From positions 56,868 through 120,867 of the forward strand of contig JAKADA010000004.1 in the NCBI GenBank assembly GCA_021820975.1: DNA of 64,000 bases, in the 5' to 3' direction. The notes beneath the pieces were generated by a model. That model saw only the letters and a program-made list of their open reading frames with translations, ran no database searches and had not been told where the DNA came from. Below, piece after piece: positions 8,621-18,200 of this stretch; positions within the stretch are counted from its first letter, which is position 1, and every line of letters begins with the position of its first letter. Both the position numbers and the translations under genes were made by a program. This DNA comes from Bacillota bacterium (GTDB lineage Bacteria; Bacillota; Bacilli; Alicyclobacillales; SLC66).

Positions 8621-9604
8621 CTAGGAAAATGATTTGTGTACGGCTTCACGAACAGCCGAAAGTACTTGCGAGACAGAATCAGCTACAGAATCGTGCAAGG
8701 AACATCCCGCTGCCCGGATATGCCCTCCACCACCAAAACGAACTGCAATCGCAGATACATCCACTCGTTCCCGAGAACGCAAGGATACCTTAATTAAACC
8801 ATCAGCATTTTCACGAAACAAAATGCCTACTTCAACCCCAGAAAGAGATCGAGTATAGGGCAGTAAAACCTCGGTATCACCTTCATTTGCGCCAGATTTC
8901 ACGAGTGTTTCATGATCGACGACGACATAAGCAATGAGACCACTATCATCGACAGTTAATGTTGCAAGGCCAAGACGCACAAGCTCAGCTTGTTCCCGAG
9001 TCATGGATTCTAACACTCGATCCGCGACGAGAAACGGTTCAATGCCACGTTTAAGGAGATCGGCTGCCACCATATGTACTTCAGGCGTTGTATTGTTATA
9101 GCGAAATCCACCCGTATCAAAAACAATACCAGTATACAGACAATGCGCTAAAGCTTTCCCGATTGGGACACCTGCCGCATGAAACATTCGATAGAGCACA
9201 AGGCACGTAGCGGAAGCTTGCGCTTCAACAAGATTCAGATGACCATAATGGTCATTCGTTTCATGGTGATCAATATTGATCAACACATGATTTTCCATAA
9301 ATAATGAGGGCACCGTACCCATACGACGACGGTCAGCACAATCGACCGCAACAATTACCGAATACTTTTGCGTAACATCCTTTGTTCGCACAAATTGTTC
9401 AATCCCAGGTAAAAAATCATAGCGAGATGGTATCTCGTCATCATTAACCAAGACACACGGTTGATGGATTCCATCAAGGTAATGTTTTACGGCAAGAGCA
9501 GCCCCGATACAATCTCCATCAGGGCTGATATGACACGTAACTAATATAGGATTTGTATTGTCTTCAAGAGCTTGTAAGACCATTTGACTTGTTGCGTTAG
9601 TCAT
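8621..9604 (-). CDS. nrnA: DHH/DHHA1 oligoribonuclease and pAp phosphatase (NrnA-like)
   Basis: This 327-residue protein has the DHH phosphoesterase motifs [23 protein letters not shown] and the namesake IDHHETND. Its DHHA1 domain ends in the substrate-binding [11 protein letters not shown]. NrnA degrades short RNA oligomers (nanoRNA) and 3'-phosphoadenosine 5'-phosphate. The frame extends upstream to 9691, but GAGAGGG nine bases before the ATG at 9604 decides the start (an ATG at 9610 is too close to it). It sits between rbfA and truB. That position is common in other Firmicutes, but B. subtilis nrnA lies elsewhere. Confidence 0.95.
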   Translation of the reverse strand: MTNATSQMVLQALEDNTNPILVTCHISPDGDCIGAALAVKHYLDGIHQPCVLVNDDEIPSRYDFLPGIEQFVRTKDVTQKYSVIVAVDCADRRRMGTVPSLFMENHVLINIDHHETNDHYGHLNLVEAQASATCLVLYRMFHAAGVPIGKALAHCLYTGIVFDTGGFRYNNTTPEVHMVAADLLKRGIEPFLVADRVLESMTREQAELVRLGLATLTVDDSGLIAYVVVDHETLVKSGANEGDTEVLLPYTRSLSGVEVGILFRENADGLIKVSLRSRERVDVSAIAVRFGGGGHIRAAGCSLHDSVADSVSQVLSAVREAVHKSFS

Positions 9605-9971
9605 GGTCATCAACCCTCTCTGGCGTCTGTTCCGTTCGAGCAATCTCCTGCAATACATGACCGATTCGCTCACTATAATCAATCGACTCATCCAATTTAA
9701 AATGCAATTCAGGAGATGTCCGCACCTTGATACGCCGTCCGACTTCGGTTCGTATAAAACCTTTAGCCCGCTCTAAAATTGACAGCGTCTCAACTCTCTT
9801 CTCATGAGGTCCAAGAACCGACACATAGACTTTCGCATGACTCAGATCGTTACTCACTTCAACCGCTGTAACGGTAACAAACCCGATACGGGGATCTTTG
9901 ATCCCCGTACGAATGATATCGCTAATTTCCTTTTGCATTTGCCAACCCATGCGTTCTGCACGAAGTTTCAC
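9597..9971 (-). CDS. rbfA: 30S ribosome-binding factor A
   Basis: This protein of about 124 residues matches Rbf[41 protein letters not shown], then AKVYVSVLG, and a C-terminal [13 protein letters not shown]. It is a KH-like cold-shock factor needed for late 30S maturation and 16S 5'-end processing. Two GTG starts are possible, at 9980 and 9971. The second has AGGTG six bases upstream and brings the peptide into register with B. subtilis RbfA, so I use it. It follows infB, as in most bacteria; B. subtilis has ylxP in between, absent here. Confidence 0.94.
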   Translation of the reverse strand: MKLRAERMGWQMQKEISDIIRTGIKDPRIGFVTVTAVEVSNDLSHAKVYVSVLGPHEKRVETLSILERAKGFIRTEVGRRIKVRTSPELHFKLDESIDYSERIGHVLQEIARTEQTPERVDDHD

Positions 9972-9980
9972 AGCATTCAC

Positions 9981-12914
9981 CTACTCCGTTTTGATCGCTT
10001 CCATCTTGAAGGCTTCGACAATGTCGCCTTCCTTTAAATCATTGAAGCGCTCAATGGTTAAACCACATTCGTAGCCTGCCGCTACTTCACGTGCGTCATC
10101 CTTAAAGCGTTTGAGAGAATCCAGTTTTCCTTCAAACACGATAACGCCCTGGCGAATCACACGAATATCCGCATCTCGCAACATCTTACCTTCTTGCACC
10201 ATGCACCCAGCAATTGTGCCGACTTTCGATACCTTAAATAATTGTCTTACTTCAGCATGACCAATGACAACTTCCTTAAACTCAGGATCCAACATACCCT
10301 TTAACGCAGCCTCAATCTCATCGATCAGGTTATAAATAACTCGATATAGCCGCAAATCGATTTGTTCAGATTCTGCCATTTTCGCTGCATTAGGCTCTGG
10401 TCGAACATTAAACCCAACAACAATTGCTTTTGATGCTGATGCAAGCAAAATATCCGATTCTGTGATAGCGCCGACACCGCTATGAATAACCCGGACGCGT
10501 ACACCGCTGATATCAATCTTTTGCAAGGCGCCTAAAACGGCTTCGGCCGAACCATGAACGTCCGCTTTTAAGATGATATTCAGATCTTTAATTTCGCCTT
10601 CTTGTATTTGTTTATACAAGTCATCCAAAGTAACACGTGTGGTTGCGCCAAGTTCTTCTGCACGATGACGCATAGCACGACGTTCAGCGACTTGCCTGGC
10701 TTGCCTTTCATCATCGTACACAACAAATGGATCACCGGCATTGGGCACATCAGATAATCCAACAATCTCCACAGGAGCTGAAGGCAAAGCCTCTTTTACC
10801 CGTCGACCACGATCATTGACCATGGCACGAATACGTCCAAACGTATTGCCTGCTACAACCATGTCGCCGACATGTAACGTACCGTTTTGCACCAAAACGG
10901 TAGCAACCGGGCCACGCCCACGATCAAGTTCAGACTCGATCACCGTTCCGCGCGAACGTGCTGTGATACTAGCTTTCATATCCGCCACTTCAGCCACAAG
11001 CAGAATCATTTCTAATAATTCATCAATGCCTTGTCTTTGTTTTGCTGACATGGGGACAAAAATAGTATCTCCGCCCCATTCCTCGGCCACAAGCCCATGC
11101 TCTGTCAACTCTTGTTTAATACGATCAGCATTCGCACCAGGCTTATCCATTTTATTCACAGCCACAATAATCGGCACATTGGCCGCCTTAGCATGGTTAA
11201 TAGCCTCAACCGTTTGAGGCATAACACCATCATCCGCTGCCACAACAAGAATGGTGATATCGGTAATTTGCGCACCACGTGCACGCATCGTTGTAAAGGC
11301 AGCGTGACCTGGTGTATCTAAAAAGGTAATCTTCTTTTTATTGATCTCTACTTGATAAGCGCCAATATGTTGTGTGATGCCGCCAGCCTCTGATGCAATA
11401 ACGTTCGATTCACGAATAGCATCAAGCAACGTCGTTTTGCCATGGTCAACGTGCCCCATGATGGTCACAACTGGTGCACGCGTTTCAAGTGTAGCAGAAT
11501 CAACATCATCGACAAGCATCTCTTCAGCTTCAAGATCACGAGGTGCCTGAACCTGAACCTCAGTACCATATTCAGCACCTAAAAGCACCATCGTATCTGT
11601 ATCAATCTCTTGGTTAATCGTAGCTGGCATACCTAAAAACAACAACTTTTTGATAACATCCGACACTTCGCGACGAATTAAGCGGGCAAATTCACCCACA
11701 GACATAGGTGCGTCTACAGCCACCTGACGTGGTCCCTCCGGTGCCTTGACAACATTACTCGTTACACGTTGCCTATTACGTGGTGGTTGCAACTTGCGGT
11801 TATTTTCACGCTTTTCTTGCGTTGATACGCGGCTTGAATCATTGCGGTCACCGGTACGTTTACGCGCGCCAAATGCACTGTTTTGTCCACCGGATGAAGC
11901 AGCATTCGCTCCAAAGCGCGGTGCTGTCCCACTTGTGGTAGTGCCTCCAAAAGAACGCTGATCCGGTCTACGATCGCCACTAGGACGAGCCCTACGATTA
12001 GCATCTGATCGTGCACCTGCATCAGAAGACGAACGTGGAGCATCATTAGAAAAACGATTACCACCTTGAGTGGTACCACCCGTTCTCGGAGCACCATAAC
12101 CACCGTTTGATGCCGAACGCTGCCCACCCGATCCAGCATAACCCGATCCGCCAGAAGGACGACCTGATCCATTTTGACCTTGAGGACGTCCTGATCCACC
12201 TTGAGGACGAACTGATCCATTTTGACCCTGCGGACGACCCGATCCGCCGTTATAACCTTGGCCGCCGCCATGATTGTTCGGACGCGATGCTGCGTCAGAG
12301 CTTTGTCGGCGATCATTTCCAGTGGTAGCCGATCGTTCTCGATTATAAGGTGGGCGATCGCCAGTACGTGGTGGACGATTCGATGATGCATCACGATTGC
12401 CATAATTACTTTGACGTGTTCCAGACTGATTACCGGTTTGCGAATTATCCCCGTTACTCGTTGACCGTCTTGTCGTTGGCTCTTGGGTAGATCGTGCGCC
12501 AATTATTCCTTGATCATTAACCATTTGGCGAACAGGTTGATCGACTACACGATCCGCTACAGAAGGTTTTATCGCTTGTGTATTCGATTCCGGTTGACTA
12601 CGGATGCTCACTTGATCCTTTACTTTGACTTCTGATTGGGCAGACACAGCATCAACCGCTGGCACATCTTGCTGTGCAACAGGTGCAATATTCTTTGGCG
12701 CAGCATCTTTTACAAGACGTTCTTGTTCAACCGTACGAGCCGCTGCACGCGCTTTAACATCGGAAAAAAACCCTTCCACAGCCGACACCATTTCCGATTC
12801 CATCACGCTCATATGATTGTTAACCGGAATATTCAATCGACTTAGAATGGTAATAATCTCCTTGCTTGACATGTTCAGTTGCTTAGCATATTCATATACT
12901 CTCAATTTCGTCAA
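9981..12914 (-). CDS. infB: Translation initiation factor IF-2
   Basis: This 977-residue IF2 delivers fMet-tRNA to the 30S subunit and promotes subunit joining. An IF2N domain (residues about 1-55) is followed by a low-complexity linker of about 300 residues (roughly 100-400) rich in G, R, S, N and Q. A second IF2N-type domain ([20 protein letters not shown]) precedes the GTPase, which has G1 GHVDHGKTT near residue 486, then [19 protein letters not shown] and SAK. The C1/C2 domains follow. The TTG start at 12914 has GGAGGTGA upstream and overlaps the ylxQ stop. The linker is far more repetitive than the rest and contains imperfect DNA repeats (listed separately). Confidence 0.98.
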   Translation of the reverse strand: MTKLRVYEYAKQLNMSSKEIITILSRLNIPVNNHMSVMESEMVSAVEGFFSDVKARAAARTVEQERLVKDAAPKNIAPVAQQDVPAVDAVSAQSEVKVKDQVSIRSQPESNTQAIKPSVADRVVDQPVRQMVNDQGIIGARSTQEPTTRRSTSNGDNSQTGNQSGTRQSNYGNRDASSNRPPRTGDRPPYNRERSATTGNDRRQSSDAASRPNNHGGGQGYNGGSGRPQGQNGSVRPQGGSGRPQGQNGSGRPSGGSGYAGSGGQRSASNGGYGAPRTGGTTQGGNRFSNDAPRSSSDAGARSDANRRARPSGDRRPDQRSFGGTTTSGTAPRFGANAASSGGQNSAFGARKRTGDRNDSSRVSTQEKRENNRKLQPPRNRQRVTSNVVKAPEGPRQVAVDAPMSVGEFARLIRREVSDVIKKLLFLGMPATINQEIDTDTMVLLGAEYGTEVQVQAPRDLEAEEMLVDDVDSATLETRAPVVTIMGHVDHGKTTLLDAIRESNVIASEAGGITQHIGAYQVEINKKKITFLDTPGHAAFTTMRARGAQITDITILVVAADDGVMPQTVEAINHAKAANVPIIVAVNKMDKPGANADRIKQELTEHGLVAEEWGGDTIFVPMSAKQRQGIDELLEMILLVAEVADMKASITARSRGTVIESELDRGRGPVATVLVQNGTLHVGDMVVAGNTFGRIRAMVNDRGRRVKEALPSAPVEIVGLSDVPNAGDPFVVYDDERQARQVAERRAMRHRAEELGATTRVTLDDLYKQIQEGEIKDLNIILKADVHGSAEAVLGALQKIDISGVRVRVIHSGVGAITESDILLASASKAIVVGFNVRPEPNAAKMAESEQIDLRLYRVIYNLIDEIEAALKGMLDPEFKEVVIGHAEVRQLFKVSKVGTIAGCMVQEGKMLRDADIRVIRQGVIVFEGKLDSLKRFKDDAREVAAGYECGLTIERFNDLKEGDIVEAFKMEAIKTE
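12161..12236. repeat. Imperfect direct repeats in the infB linker
   Basis: A 28-base unit at 12161-12188 recurs at 12209-12236 with three mismatches, and a partial copy lies between them. The repeats encode repeated [16 protein letters not shown]-type peptide within IF2. They look like recent slippage or duplication inside a disordered linker rather than a mobile or regulatory element. Confidence 0.7.
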
Positions 12915-13240
12915 ATAGAGTCACCTCCGTTATGATCCAGAAACATGCGTTGAATTGTCGTTGCGAGTTGCAAAGAAGTGATACCTACAGCAGTTCGCGC
13001 AGGTTTCCCAATCGCGTGTCCAAGCTCCTGGCGCATATAACACGTGATGAGCGGTACGCCATAAAAAGCACATTTATCACGTATCTTTTTCGCTCCATTG
13101 CTTCCCGCGTCCGCCGCTTGAATCATCAAACGCACTTTTCCTTCGCGAATCGAACGCACACATGCGTCCTCACCCGAAACGACATTGCCCGATCTAGCGG
13201 CAATACCCAAAAATTGCAAGACTTCATTCATGCGTTTCAC
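12911..13240 (-). CDS. ylxQ: L7Ae-family RNA-binding protein YlxQ
   Basis: This protein of about 109 residues belongs to the ribosomal L7Ae/L30e/S12e/Gadd45 family (kink-turn RNA binders). It shows [25 protein letters not shown] near the N-terminus, then [16 protein letters not shown] and the VGITSLQLA segment typical of these proteins. Its precise role is unsettled. It lies between ylxR and infB, as in B. subtilis, overlapping both neighbours. Starts at GTG 13240 or ATG 13231 are both possible; neither has a convincing Shine-Dalgarno. Confidence 0.93.
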   Translation of the reverse strand: MKRMNEVLQFLGIAARSGNVVSGEDACVRSIREGKVRLMIQAADAGSNGAKKIRDKCAFYGVPLITCYMRQELGHAIGKPARTAVGITSLQLATTIQRMFLDHNGGDSI

Positions 13241-13502
13241 GTTCTCTCAGAACTTTCAACAATTCATCGTAGACTGGTAAAGGAACTGCAGTTTTTAAAC
13301 CACGATCCAAAGACTTTCGCTTTTTGGCTAATTCGAAGCATTCTGGGGATGCACAAATGTAGGTGCCGCGTCCCGCTCGTTTGCCTGTAAGATCTACTAC
13401 GACTTCGCCTAAAGGCGTAAGCACAATGCGCAACATGCTTCGCTTTGGTTTTTGCTCCTGACACCCCACACATTGCCGCAAGGGTACTTTGCGAGGGGAC
13501 AT
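13224..13502 (-). CDS. ylxR: YlxR-family RNA-binding protein (RNase P modulator RnpM)
   Basis: This 92-residue protein has the YlxR pattern: RQCVGCQEQKPKRSMLRIV, then AGRGTYICAS (family GRGAY) and the helix ECFELAKKRKSLDRGL. YlxR of B. subtilis has been described as a nucleoid-associated and RNase P-binding protein (RnpM); that is knowledge of the family, not something read here. The ATG at 13502 has GGAGGTGA at good spacing. It sits between nusA and ylxQ in the conserved operon. Confidence 0.95.
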   Translation of the reverse strand: MSPRKVPLRQCVGCQEQKPKRSMLRIVLTPLGEVVVDLTGKRAGRGTYICASPECFELAKKRKSLDRGLKTAVPLPVYDELLKVLRERETHE

Positions 13503-13513
13503 GCGATCACCTC

Positions 13514-14599
13514 CTAATCCTGAAATAGAACGTCTTGATCCAGTTGTGCAAATGCTGGAGTAGACCTACCTGATTGCGATTCACTTTTAATATCAATCTT
13601 CCAACCGGTCAGTTTGGCGGCAAGCCTTGCATTTTGTCCTTCTTTACCAATCGCTAACGAAAGTTGGTTATCAGGAACAGTTACGCGTGCCATTTTATCG
13701 GCTTCTATAATCTCGACATCGATCACTTTAGCGGGCGATAAGCTACTTGCTACGTACAAGGCAGGATCGTTGCCCCATTCGATTACGTCAATTTTTTCAC
13801 CTTTTAGTTCCGTGACGATCGTTTGAATTCGCATTCCTTTAGGACCCACGCAGGCTCCTACAGGATCAACATCGGAATTCCTTGAAAAAACCGCTACTTT
13901 TGATCGTGACCCTGCTTCTCTAGCTACTGACTTTACTTCCACAACACCATCGTAAATCTCCGGCACTTCCATCTCAAGCAACCGTCGCAGTAACCCAGAA
14001 TGGATGCGAGAGAGAATAATTTGTGGGCCTTTTGTCGTCTTTTCCACACGCGTAATAAAAGCTTTTATACGATCTCCAAGATGCAATTGTTCATTAGGAA
14101 TGATTTCAGTGATAGGAAGGAGTCCTTCAGTGCGGTCCAGATCGACATAATAATATCGTCCATCTTGGCGGGCAATCATGCCTGAAATGATGTCCTCTTC
14201 GAGGTCTGCATAAGCAGAATAGATGATGCCTCGTTCAGCTTCGCGGATACGCTGTGTAACGACTTGTTTGGCTGTCTGAGCAGCAATTCGACCAAATTCT
14301 CTTGGTGTCACTTCCAGTTCAACCACATCACCTAACCGATACTTTGCATCGATCTCTTCAGCCGCTTCAATCGAGATTTCCAAGCGATGATCCGTTGGTT
14401 GTTCTACGACCGTCTTTCTTGCAAAAACTCGCATTTCCCCTGAATCTCGATCGATTTCTACACGCACATTTTGAGCAGAACTAAAGTTGCGTTTATACGC
14501 GGAAATCAGCGCAGCTTCAATGGCTTCAAGAAGCACTGCGCTACTGATGCCGCGCTCCTTTTCCAATTGATTCAGCGCTTCAATAAAATCTGCATTCAT
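13514..14599 (-). CDS. nusA: Transcription termination/antitermination factor NusA
   Basis: This 361-residue NusA has an N-terminal RNA-polymerase-binding domain (about 1-125; [27 protein letters not shown]), an S1 domain (about 135-200), and two KH domains ([26 protein letters not shown], then [23 protein letters not shown]). It lacks the acidic repeats of enterobacterial NusA, as expected for Firmicutes. It modulates pausing and intrinsic termination. The operon leader contains a hairpin of the kind NusA acts on (see the attenuator entry). A GAGGGGG lies 13 bases upstream of the ATG. Confidence 0.98.
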   Translation of the reverse strand: MNADFIEALNQLEKERGISSAVLLEAIEAALISAYKRNFSSAQNVRVEIDRDSGEMRVFARKTVVEQPTDHRLEISIEAAEEIDAKYRLGDVVELEVTPREFGRIAAQTAKQVVTQRIREAERGIIYSAYADLEEDIISGMIARQDGRYYYVDLDRTEGLLPITEIIPNEQLHLGDRIKAFITRVEKTTKGPQIILSRIHSGLLRRLLEMEVPEIYDGVVEVKSVAREAGSRSKVAVFSRNSDVDPVGACVGPKGMRIQTIVTELKGEKIDVIEWGNDPALYVASSLSPAKVIDVEIIEADKMARVTVPDNQLSLAIGKEGQNARLAAKLTGWKIDIKSESQSGRSTPAFAQLDQDVLFQD

Positions 14600-14634
14600 A
14601 AATAGCTATTCGCCCCCTCATCCGACTTACAACG

Positions 14635-15102
14635 CTAAGACCATGTAATAGCCAAACGGGCGCCGGCCACCTTCTCGACCGGCACCCTAACGGGCTCATT
14701 GTCTTCGTTGATCACCAGCAAACCATCACCATACTCCATCAATATGCCTTCTACTGACTTTCGCCCATTCCATGGTTCATAAAAAGAAACATAAACGCGT
14801 TTTCCAATCGCTTTCGTAAAATCTTCCGGTCGTTTTAATGGTCGCTCTGCGCCAGCCGATGAAACTTCAAGAAAATACGCATTGGGAATAGGATCTGTTG
14901 CATCCAATTTGGCGGACAATGCTTCACTGACAACGGAGCAGTCATCTAAATCTACGTACCCCGATGGCTTATCAATGTATACACGTAAAAACCAATTAGC
15001 GCCTTCTTTTTTTAATTCCACGTCAACAAGATCAAGTTCATGTTCCTCGAGAATCGGTGTAACCATCTCGGTAACGAGATCAGTCACTTTAAGTTTTGCC
15101 AT
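14635..15102 (-). CDS. rimP: Ribosome maturation factor RimP
   Basis: This 155-residue RimP (YlxS) assists 30S assembly. The N-terminal domain contains ILEEHELDLVDVELKKEGANWFLRVYIDK and DDCSVVSEALSAKLDATDPIP, followed by the strongly conserved YFLEVSSAGAERPLKRPEDF, and a C-terminal SH3-like barrel. The ATG at 15102 follows AGGGGGGG; the frame is open further upstream to 15150, but without support. It is the first gene of the nusA-infB operon, as in B. subtilis. Confidence 0.97.
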   Translation of the reverse strand: MAKLKVTDLVTEMVTPILEEHELDLVDVELKKEGANWFLRVYIDKPSGYVDLDDCSVVSEALSAKLDATDPIPNAYFLEVSSAGAERPLKRPEDFTKAIGKRVYVSFYEPWNGRKSVEGILMEYGDGLLVINEDNEPVRVPVEKVAGARLAITWS

Positions 15103-15156
15103 GTTGCCCCCCCTGAACGCACCCTCAAACGGGTCAGAACAGTCATACAAACGAAA

Positions 15157-15175
15157 GAGTGGGGAATCCCCACTC
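15157..15175 (-). terminator. Hairpin with weak T-run in the rimP-nusA leader (candidate NusA-responsive attenuator)
   Basis: On the minus strand GAGTGGGG (15175-15168) pairs perfectly with CCCCACTC (15164-15157) around a 3-base loop, followed by the interrupted run TTTCGTTTG. It could terminate polC transcription, but it also lies downstream of a good promoter at 15217-15245 and upstream of rimP, so transcripts from that promoter must pass it. A strong GC stem with a poor U-tract is the type that needs NusA. B. subtilis nusA is reported to be autoregulated by such a leader terminator; assigning that role here is inference. Confidence 0.75.
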
Positions 15176-15177
15176 CA

Positions 15178-15199
15178 GTAGCATACAAAGGTATGTTAC
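15178..15199 (-). promoter_or_regulatory. Second leader hairpin before rimP
   Basis: On the minus strand GTAACATAC pairs with GTATGCTAC (one A-C mismatch) around a 4-base loop. It forms immediately 5' of the terminator-like hairpin, only two bases away, and near the start of the predicted transcript. It may act as a pause hairpin or part of a leader structure. Confidence 0.5.
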
Positions 15200-15216
15200 G
15201 CACATCTAACAAAAGC

Positions 15217-15245
15217 AGTATAACACTGCCATCCTCGCAATGCAA
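15217..15245 (-). promoter_or_regulatory. Sigma-A promoter for the rimP-nusA-infB operon
   Basis: On the minus strand TTGCAT (15245-15240), a 17-base spacer and TATACT (15222-15217) with an extended -10 (TGT before the hexamer) form a convincing promoter. It starts about 15 bases after the polC stop codon. Predicted initiation near 15210 gives a leader of about 108 bases before rimP. Confidence 0.75.
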
Positions 15246-15261
15246 TTGTTCGTATTTGCAA

Positions 15262-18200
15262 TCAAAATAAGGACAATTGATTGGATTCGGGTAAGCCATC
15301 GAAACATCCATAACCCTGAAGCAACTCAATAACCGTTTTCGATACATGGGATCGTTCTTGCAAATCCTCTATAGACAAAAATTCCGCTTCCTTGCGTGCG
15401 CTCACCATGTTACTAGCTGCCGCCGCACCAATACCAGATGCTGCCGCAAACGGAGGCAACAAACCATCTTCTTTGACTAAAAAACGCGTACTATCTGATG
15501 CATACAGATCAAGACCATAAAATCGAAAACCCCGACGCGTCATTTCAAGAGCCACTTCAAGCACGGTCTGCAGAGCCTTTTCTTTGGTCGTTGCCGTCAT
15601 TTGTTTCGCTTCAATCTCATCAATTCGCGCCGCAATAGCATCGGCGCCACGAGCCATAAGTGCCAGATCAAAATCCTCCGCACGAACAGTGAAGTATGCT
15701 GCGTAATAGGCAAGTGGATAGTGCACTTTAAAATATGCAATCCGTACCGCATTAAGAACATATGCCGCAGCATGAGCTTTTGGAAACATGTATTTGATAC
15801 GGCGGCACGATTCCATATACCAATCTTTCACATGAAAGGATCGCATATATTGCTCATCATCATCACTTAAACCTTTACCTTTGCGAACCGACTCCATAAT
15901 CTTAAATGCACGAGATGGATCTAAACCCCGATAAATCAAGTACACCATGATATCATCACGACAGCAAATAACATCACTTAATGTTGCTGTACCTTGCCGA
16001 ATTAATTCCTGCGCATTATTGAGCCATACATCCGTTCCATGTGACAATCCTGATATGCGCACAAGGTCAGCAAACGTGCTAGGCTTTGTGTCTTCCAGCA
16101 TTTGGCGAACAAACTTTGTACCAAACTCAGGAATTCCATACGTCCCAGTTTTTGACTTAATCTGTTGCGTAGTTACACCAAGCGACTCTGTTCCGCAAAA
16201 AAGGGCGTAGACATCTTTATCGTCCACAGGAACACTACGCGTATCGATACCCGTGATATCTTGCAACATTCGCAACATCGTCGGATCATCATGACCCAAA
16301 ATGTCCAATTTTAGTAGATTATCGTGAATGGAATGGAAATCGAAATGCGTTGTTCTCGTGTCTGTCGTACGATCATCAGCTGGGTGTTGTATCGGACAAA
16401 AATCATAAATTTCGTGATCATTAGGAACAATGATAAGACCACCAGGATGTTGACCAGTCGTTCTTTTGATACCTGTGCAGCCTGCAACGAGACGAGCAAT
16501 TTCGGCATTTCTCAGTTGCTTTCCTCGCTCTTCTGCCCACTTTTTTACGTAACCAAAAGCCGTTTTTTCCGCAATCGTAGAGATCGTACCAGCTCGAAAA
16601 ACAAAATCAGATCCAAATAATTCTTCCGTGTATTTATGAGCACGAGCCTGATATTCACCCGAAAAATTAAGATCAATATCAGGTACTTTGTCACCCTTAA
16701 ATCCAAGAAAAGTTTCAAAAGGAATATCCTGTCCATCCTTTTTCAATGGTGTATTACAGTTTGGACACATTTTATCCGGTAGATCGAAACCGGATCCAAT
16801 CGTTCCGTCAAGGATAAATTCAGAAAATTTGCATGAATGGCACAAGTAATGTGGTGGTAGCGGATTGACTTCAGTGATGTCCATTAAAGTAGCTACTAAA
16901 GAGGAACCGACAGAACCCCTAGACCCGACGATATACCCGTCTTGCAATGACTTTGTGACCAATTTATGTGCAATTAGATAGTTTACAGAAAATCCATGCG
17001 TAATGATACTTGTTACTTCTTTCTCAAGGCGTTCTGATACGACCGTTGGTAAAGTTTCTCCATATAGTTGGTGCACCTTTTGATATGAAAGCGAGCGTAC
17101 TTGATCCTCTGCACCCTCCATATTTGGTGGATACACACGATCAGGAACAGGACTAATTGATTCGATGCGCTCTGCAATCCGTAATGGATTATCAACAACA
17201 ACTTCTTGCGTCCGATCGCCTAAATGCGCGAACGCTTCCAACATGTCTTGCGTCGTTTTAAATGTCAAAGCAGGTTGAACGATTCGCGATGTTTCCTTTT
17301 TCATAGAACTTTGCAAAATAATCTCACGAAATACTGCATCTTTGGGTTGAAGAAAATGGACATCGCCTGTTGCTACGACGGGAATACCTACTTCATCTGC
17401 TAGTTCCACAAGATAACGATGATAATGCATTACCTGATCGAGTGAACTAATCTCCTCACTAGCAAGCAACGCTTGATAATGATCGGGTGGTTGAATTTCG
17501 ACAAAATCGTAAAAACGAAGCATTGACACAAGATCTGTTCGCGATTTTCCCCGCAAGATAGCTTGAAATATTTCACCCAATTTGCATCCAGTACCGATAA
17601 GTAATCCTTCTCGATGCTCTTGTATCAACTTTCTTACCATTCGTGGTTCTCGATAAAAATAATCAAGATGTGAAAAGGATACCAGCTTATACATGTTTTT
17701 AAGTCCAATCGGCGATGTCACTAATATCGTTGTATGATAGGGTCTGCCCTTTGTAAAATCCGTACTCGAGAAGCCAAACTTCACTAAGTGTTGAAGATGA
17801 TCGATCACCGTGCGTTCCCTTGCCGTTTCAAGCAATTTATAAAACACTTTGCCAGTTGCTTCAGCATCCGCCAACGCTCGATGGTGATTAACCAAGGAAA
17901 TATCCCATTTTTGTGTTAACGTCTTGAGCCGATGATTGCGATCTTGCGGGAATAATGTTCTTGCCAACGCCAGGGTATCGATGGTCGGTTGTTCAAAAGC
18001 AGTCATTTCCAGAATCTTTGCTTGCACATCCAAAAACGACAAATCAAATTCGGCATTGTGAGCAACCAAAATCGCATCTTTACAAAATGCCTGAAAGCGC
18101 GGTAATACCTCAGCAACGGACGGTTCATCGCGAACCATATCGTTTGTAATCCCCGTAATTTCTGTAATTTTCGCAGAAATCATTTGCTTAGGATGAATAA

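Noticed and set aside
10741..11217. A 158-codon plus-strand open frame opposite infB
   Set aside because: It lies antisense to the conserved IF2 GTPase domain, with no ribosome binding site or recognisable product.
11762..12502. A 246-codon minus-strand open frame within infB in another frame
   Set aside because: It is a by-product of the repetitive, codon-biased IF2 linker; the IF2 frame is certain and the alternative product has no domain, Shine-Dalgarno or conserved motif.
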